Shown here: positions 24,719 through 24,733 of the stretch, piece by piece | Position numbering within the stretch: position 1 is the first letter of the stretch | Layout: every line of letters begins with the position of its first letter | Source of the DNA: a virus | Reading direction: 5' to 3' (one strand) | Virus record (IMG/VR): IMGVR_UViG_3300046804_002692 | Coordinates: 1-24,733 of that record | DNA: 24,733 bases | The notes under the pieces: generated by a model | The model's input: the letters and a program-made list of their open reading frames with translations, nothing else | Database searches by the model: none | What the model was told of the DNA's origin: nothing | Program-made: the position numbers and the translations under genes

Positions 24719-24733
24719 ATATTAACCTTATGA

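Noticed and set aside
1-24733. tRNA genes, CRISPR arrays, integrase and insertion sequences
   Set aside because: Genes cover nearly the whole window and the longest gap is about 63 bases. No tRNA-like cloverleaf, spaced repeat array or recombinase motif was seen.

Overview
This window is part of the late region of a T4-like marine myovirus. The core T4 virion and packaging genes are present and recognisable by their cyanophage-type sequences: neck proteins gp13 and gp14, tail sheath stabiliser gp15, small terminase gp16 and large terminase gp17. Every gene I can support lies on the minus strand, so transcription runs from high to low coordinates. Gaps between genes are at most about 63 bases, and several genes overlap or are coupled by ATGA. 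No tRNA, rRNA, CRISPR array, integrase or insertion sequence was seen. The host cannot be fixed from this window. An encoded outer-membrane-type protein suggests a Gram-negative host, and the halogenase resembles VirX1 of cyanophage Syn10, so a marine cyanobacterium or another AT-rich marine bacterium is plausible.

Layout in transcription order. (1) 24718-17523 is a virion adhesin and fibre region. It holds a 262-residue structural protein, a 1155-residue modular repeat protein, and two tandem paralogous fibre proteins of 545 and 416 residues with an Ig-like domain. (2) 17477-10805 is a visibly more AT-rich accessory cluster: two unknown proteins, a U32-like/methyltransferase fusion, a flavin-dependent halogenase with its catalytic motifs intact, two HxH-type Fe(II)/2-oxoglutarate oxygenase-like proteins, and a DUF6065-like protein. 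Six of the eight genes overlap a neighbour, which suggests co-translation and joint function. (3) 10805-8477 is an envelope module: a small four-helix membrane protein, a DUF401-like polytopic transporter and a signal-peptide beta-barrel protein. It ends in a strong intrinsic terminator at 8424-8448.

(4) A perfect T4-type late promoter motif (TATAAATA, minus strand, 8419-8412) is fused to that terminator and starts the next unit, 8377-60. This unit holds a Dps-like ferritin, gp13, gp14, a 724-residue fibre-like protein inserted between gp14 and gp15, then gp15, gp16, gp17, and a membrane/coiled-coil protein with a Lys/Pro-rich tail. A second perfect late promoter motif at 47-40 points out of the window, probably towards the tail sheath gene.

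The conserved genes build the neck and tail end and package DNA. The fibre genes decide what the particle binds. The accessory cluster looks like a tailoring-enzyme set (halogenation, hydroxylation, methylation) whose substrate is unknown. Together with the transporter/outer-membrane pair it is the most interesting part of the window.
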